Of a stretch of DNA of 64,000 nucleotides, positions 63,929 to 64,000 are shown piece by piece. The DNA comes from Tenacibaculum agarivorans (GTDB lineage Bacteria; Bacteroidota; Bacteroidia; Flavobacteriales; Flavobacteriaceae), in the NCBI RefSeq assembly GCF_001936575.1, contig NZ_MSMP01000004.1, positions 62,001 to 126,000 on the forward strand. Reading direction: 5' to 3'. Within the stretch, counting starts at the first letter, position 1, and every line of letters begins with the position of its first letter. Under the pieces are notes generated by a model, which saw nothing but the letters and a program-made list of their open reading frames with translations, was not told the DNA's origin and searched no databases. Position numbers and translations under genes: made by a program.

Positions 63929-64000
63929 ACTTGGCTTACAATTGCCTAATACTTCAACTCCTGGAGGAAATTATGAATCTGTAAATATTAGAAAAGATAT
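63903..64000 (+). CDS. RidA-family protein, cut by the window end
   Basis: ATG 63903 opens MNIKENLAKLGLQLPNTSTP then GGNYESVNIRKD to the last base. The start LGLxLPxxxxPxGNY is typical of RidA/YjgF/UK114 proteins, which hydrolyse reactive enamine/imine intermediates. Only 32 codons are visible. The start lies within the end of the previous gene in another frame. Confidence 0.72.
   Translation, partial: MNIKENLAKLGLQLPNTSTPGGNYESVNIRKD

Overview
The window is AT-rich bacterial DNA from a member of the Bacteroidota, most likely a marine Flavobacteriaceae; the genus cannot be fixed from sequence alone. The evidence is: promoters of the TAnnTTTG type (several with TTG 17-20 bp upstream), a short primary sigma factor, a mevalonate-pathway pair next to a UbiA prenyltransferase, a PorT/SprT (type IX secretion) homologue next to ubiE, a eukaryote/archaeal-type short ProRS, and a FtsZ with a long C-terminal linker.

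Layout. 1-5 kb: mevalonate enzymes (mvaD, GHMP kinase) with a MORN-repeat gene between them, a UbiA prenyltransferase, an RluB-type pseudouridine synthase and a GAF protein, then an unannotated 38-residue ORF with its own promoter and terminator. 5-12 kb: purH and the elongasome operon mreB-mreC-mreD-mrdA-rodA (+). 12-15 kb: rpsT, two identical tRNA-Glu genes and proS (-). 15-20 kb: a Trp/Gly- and Arg/Ser-rich lipoprotein, a FadL-type porin, a duplicated-domain NifU, ubiE and porT. 19.8-20.2 kb: a gene-free convergent gap with two related, terminator-ended structured RNA candidates on the minus strand. 20-28 kb: an ECF sigma/75-aa/MscS-like operon, rpoD, rpe, an MtfA-like peptidase, a two-lobed histidine phosphatase, an AraC regulator and tRNA-Arg.

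28-44 kb is the complete division and cell wall (dcw) cluster on the minus strand, in transcription order mraZ-rsmH-ftsL-like-ftsI-murE-mraY-murD-ftsW-murG-murC-ftsQ-ftsA-ftsZ-yqeY, mostly overlapping or nearly touching. A triple 10-bp direct repeat upstream of mraZ looks like the MraZ operator. murF, ddl and murB are absent. Together with mreBCD/mrdA/rodA it places both SEDS-PBP pairs (RodA-PBP2, FtsW-FtsI) within about 35 kb.

44-49 kb carries an alpha/beta hydrolase, engB, an RluA-family synthase, an AlkB-type membrane monooxygenase and an aldehyde dehydrogenase (together a plausible alkane or fatty-alcohol oxidation step). 49-64 kb is accessory in character: small orphan genes, mostly on the plus strand, including DUF3667, DMP19/DUF4375, two paralogous class-C serine hydrolases with TPR tails flanking an AraC regulator and a sugar-hydrolase-like protein, a Tdi1-like immunity protein, VOC, DUF6090-like, a HAD-winged helix fusion, GNAT, a broken HAD gene, a lipocalin-like lipoprotein and the start of a RidA gene cut by the window end.

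The best candidates for something undescribed are the paired structured RNAs at 19.8-20.2 kb, the self-contained 38-aa transcription unit at 4.8-5.1 kb, the two-lobed secreted phosphatase, and the HAD-winged helix fusion. No CRISPR array, prophage or transposase was seen.
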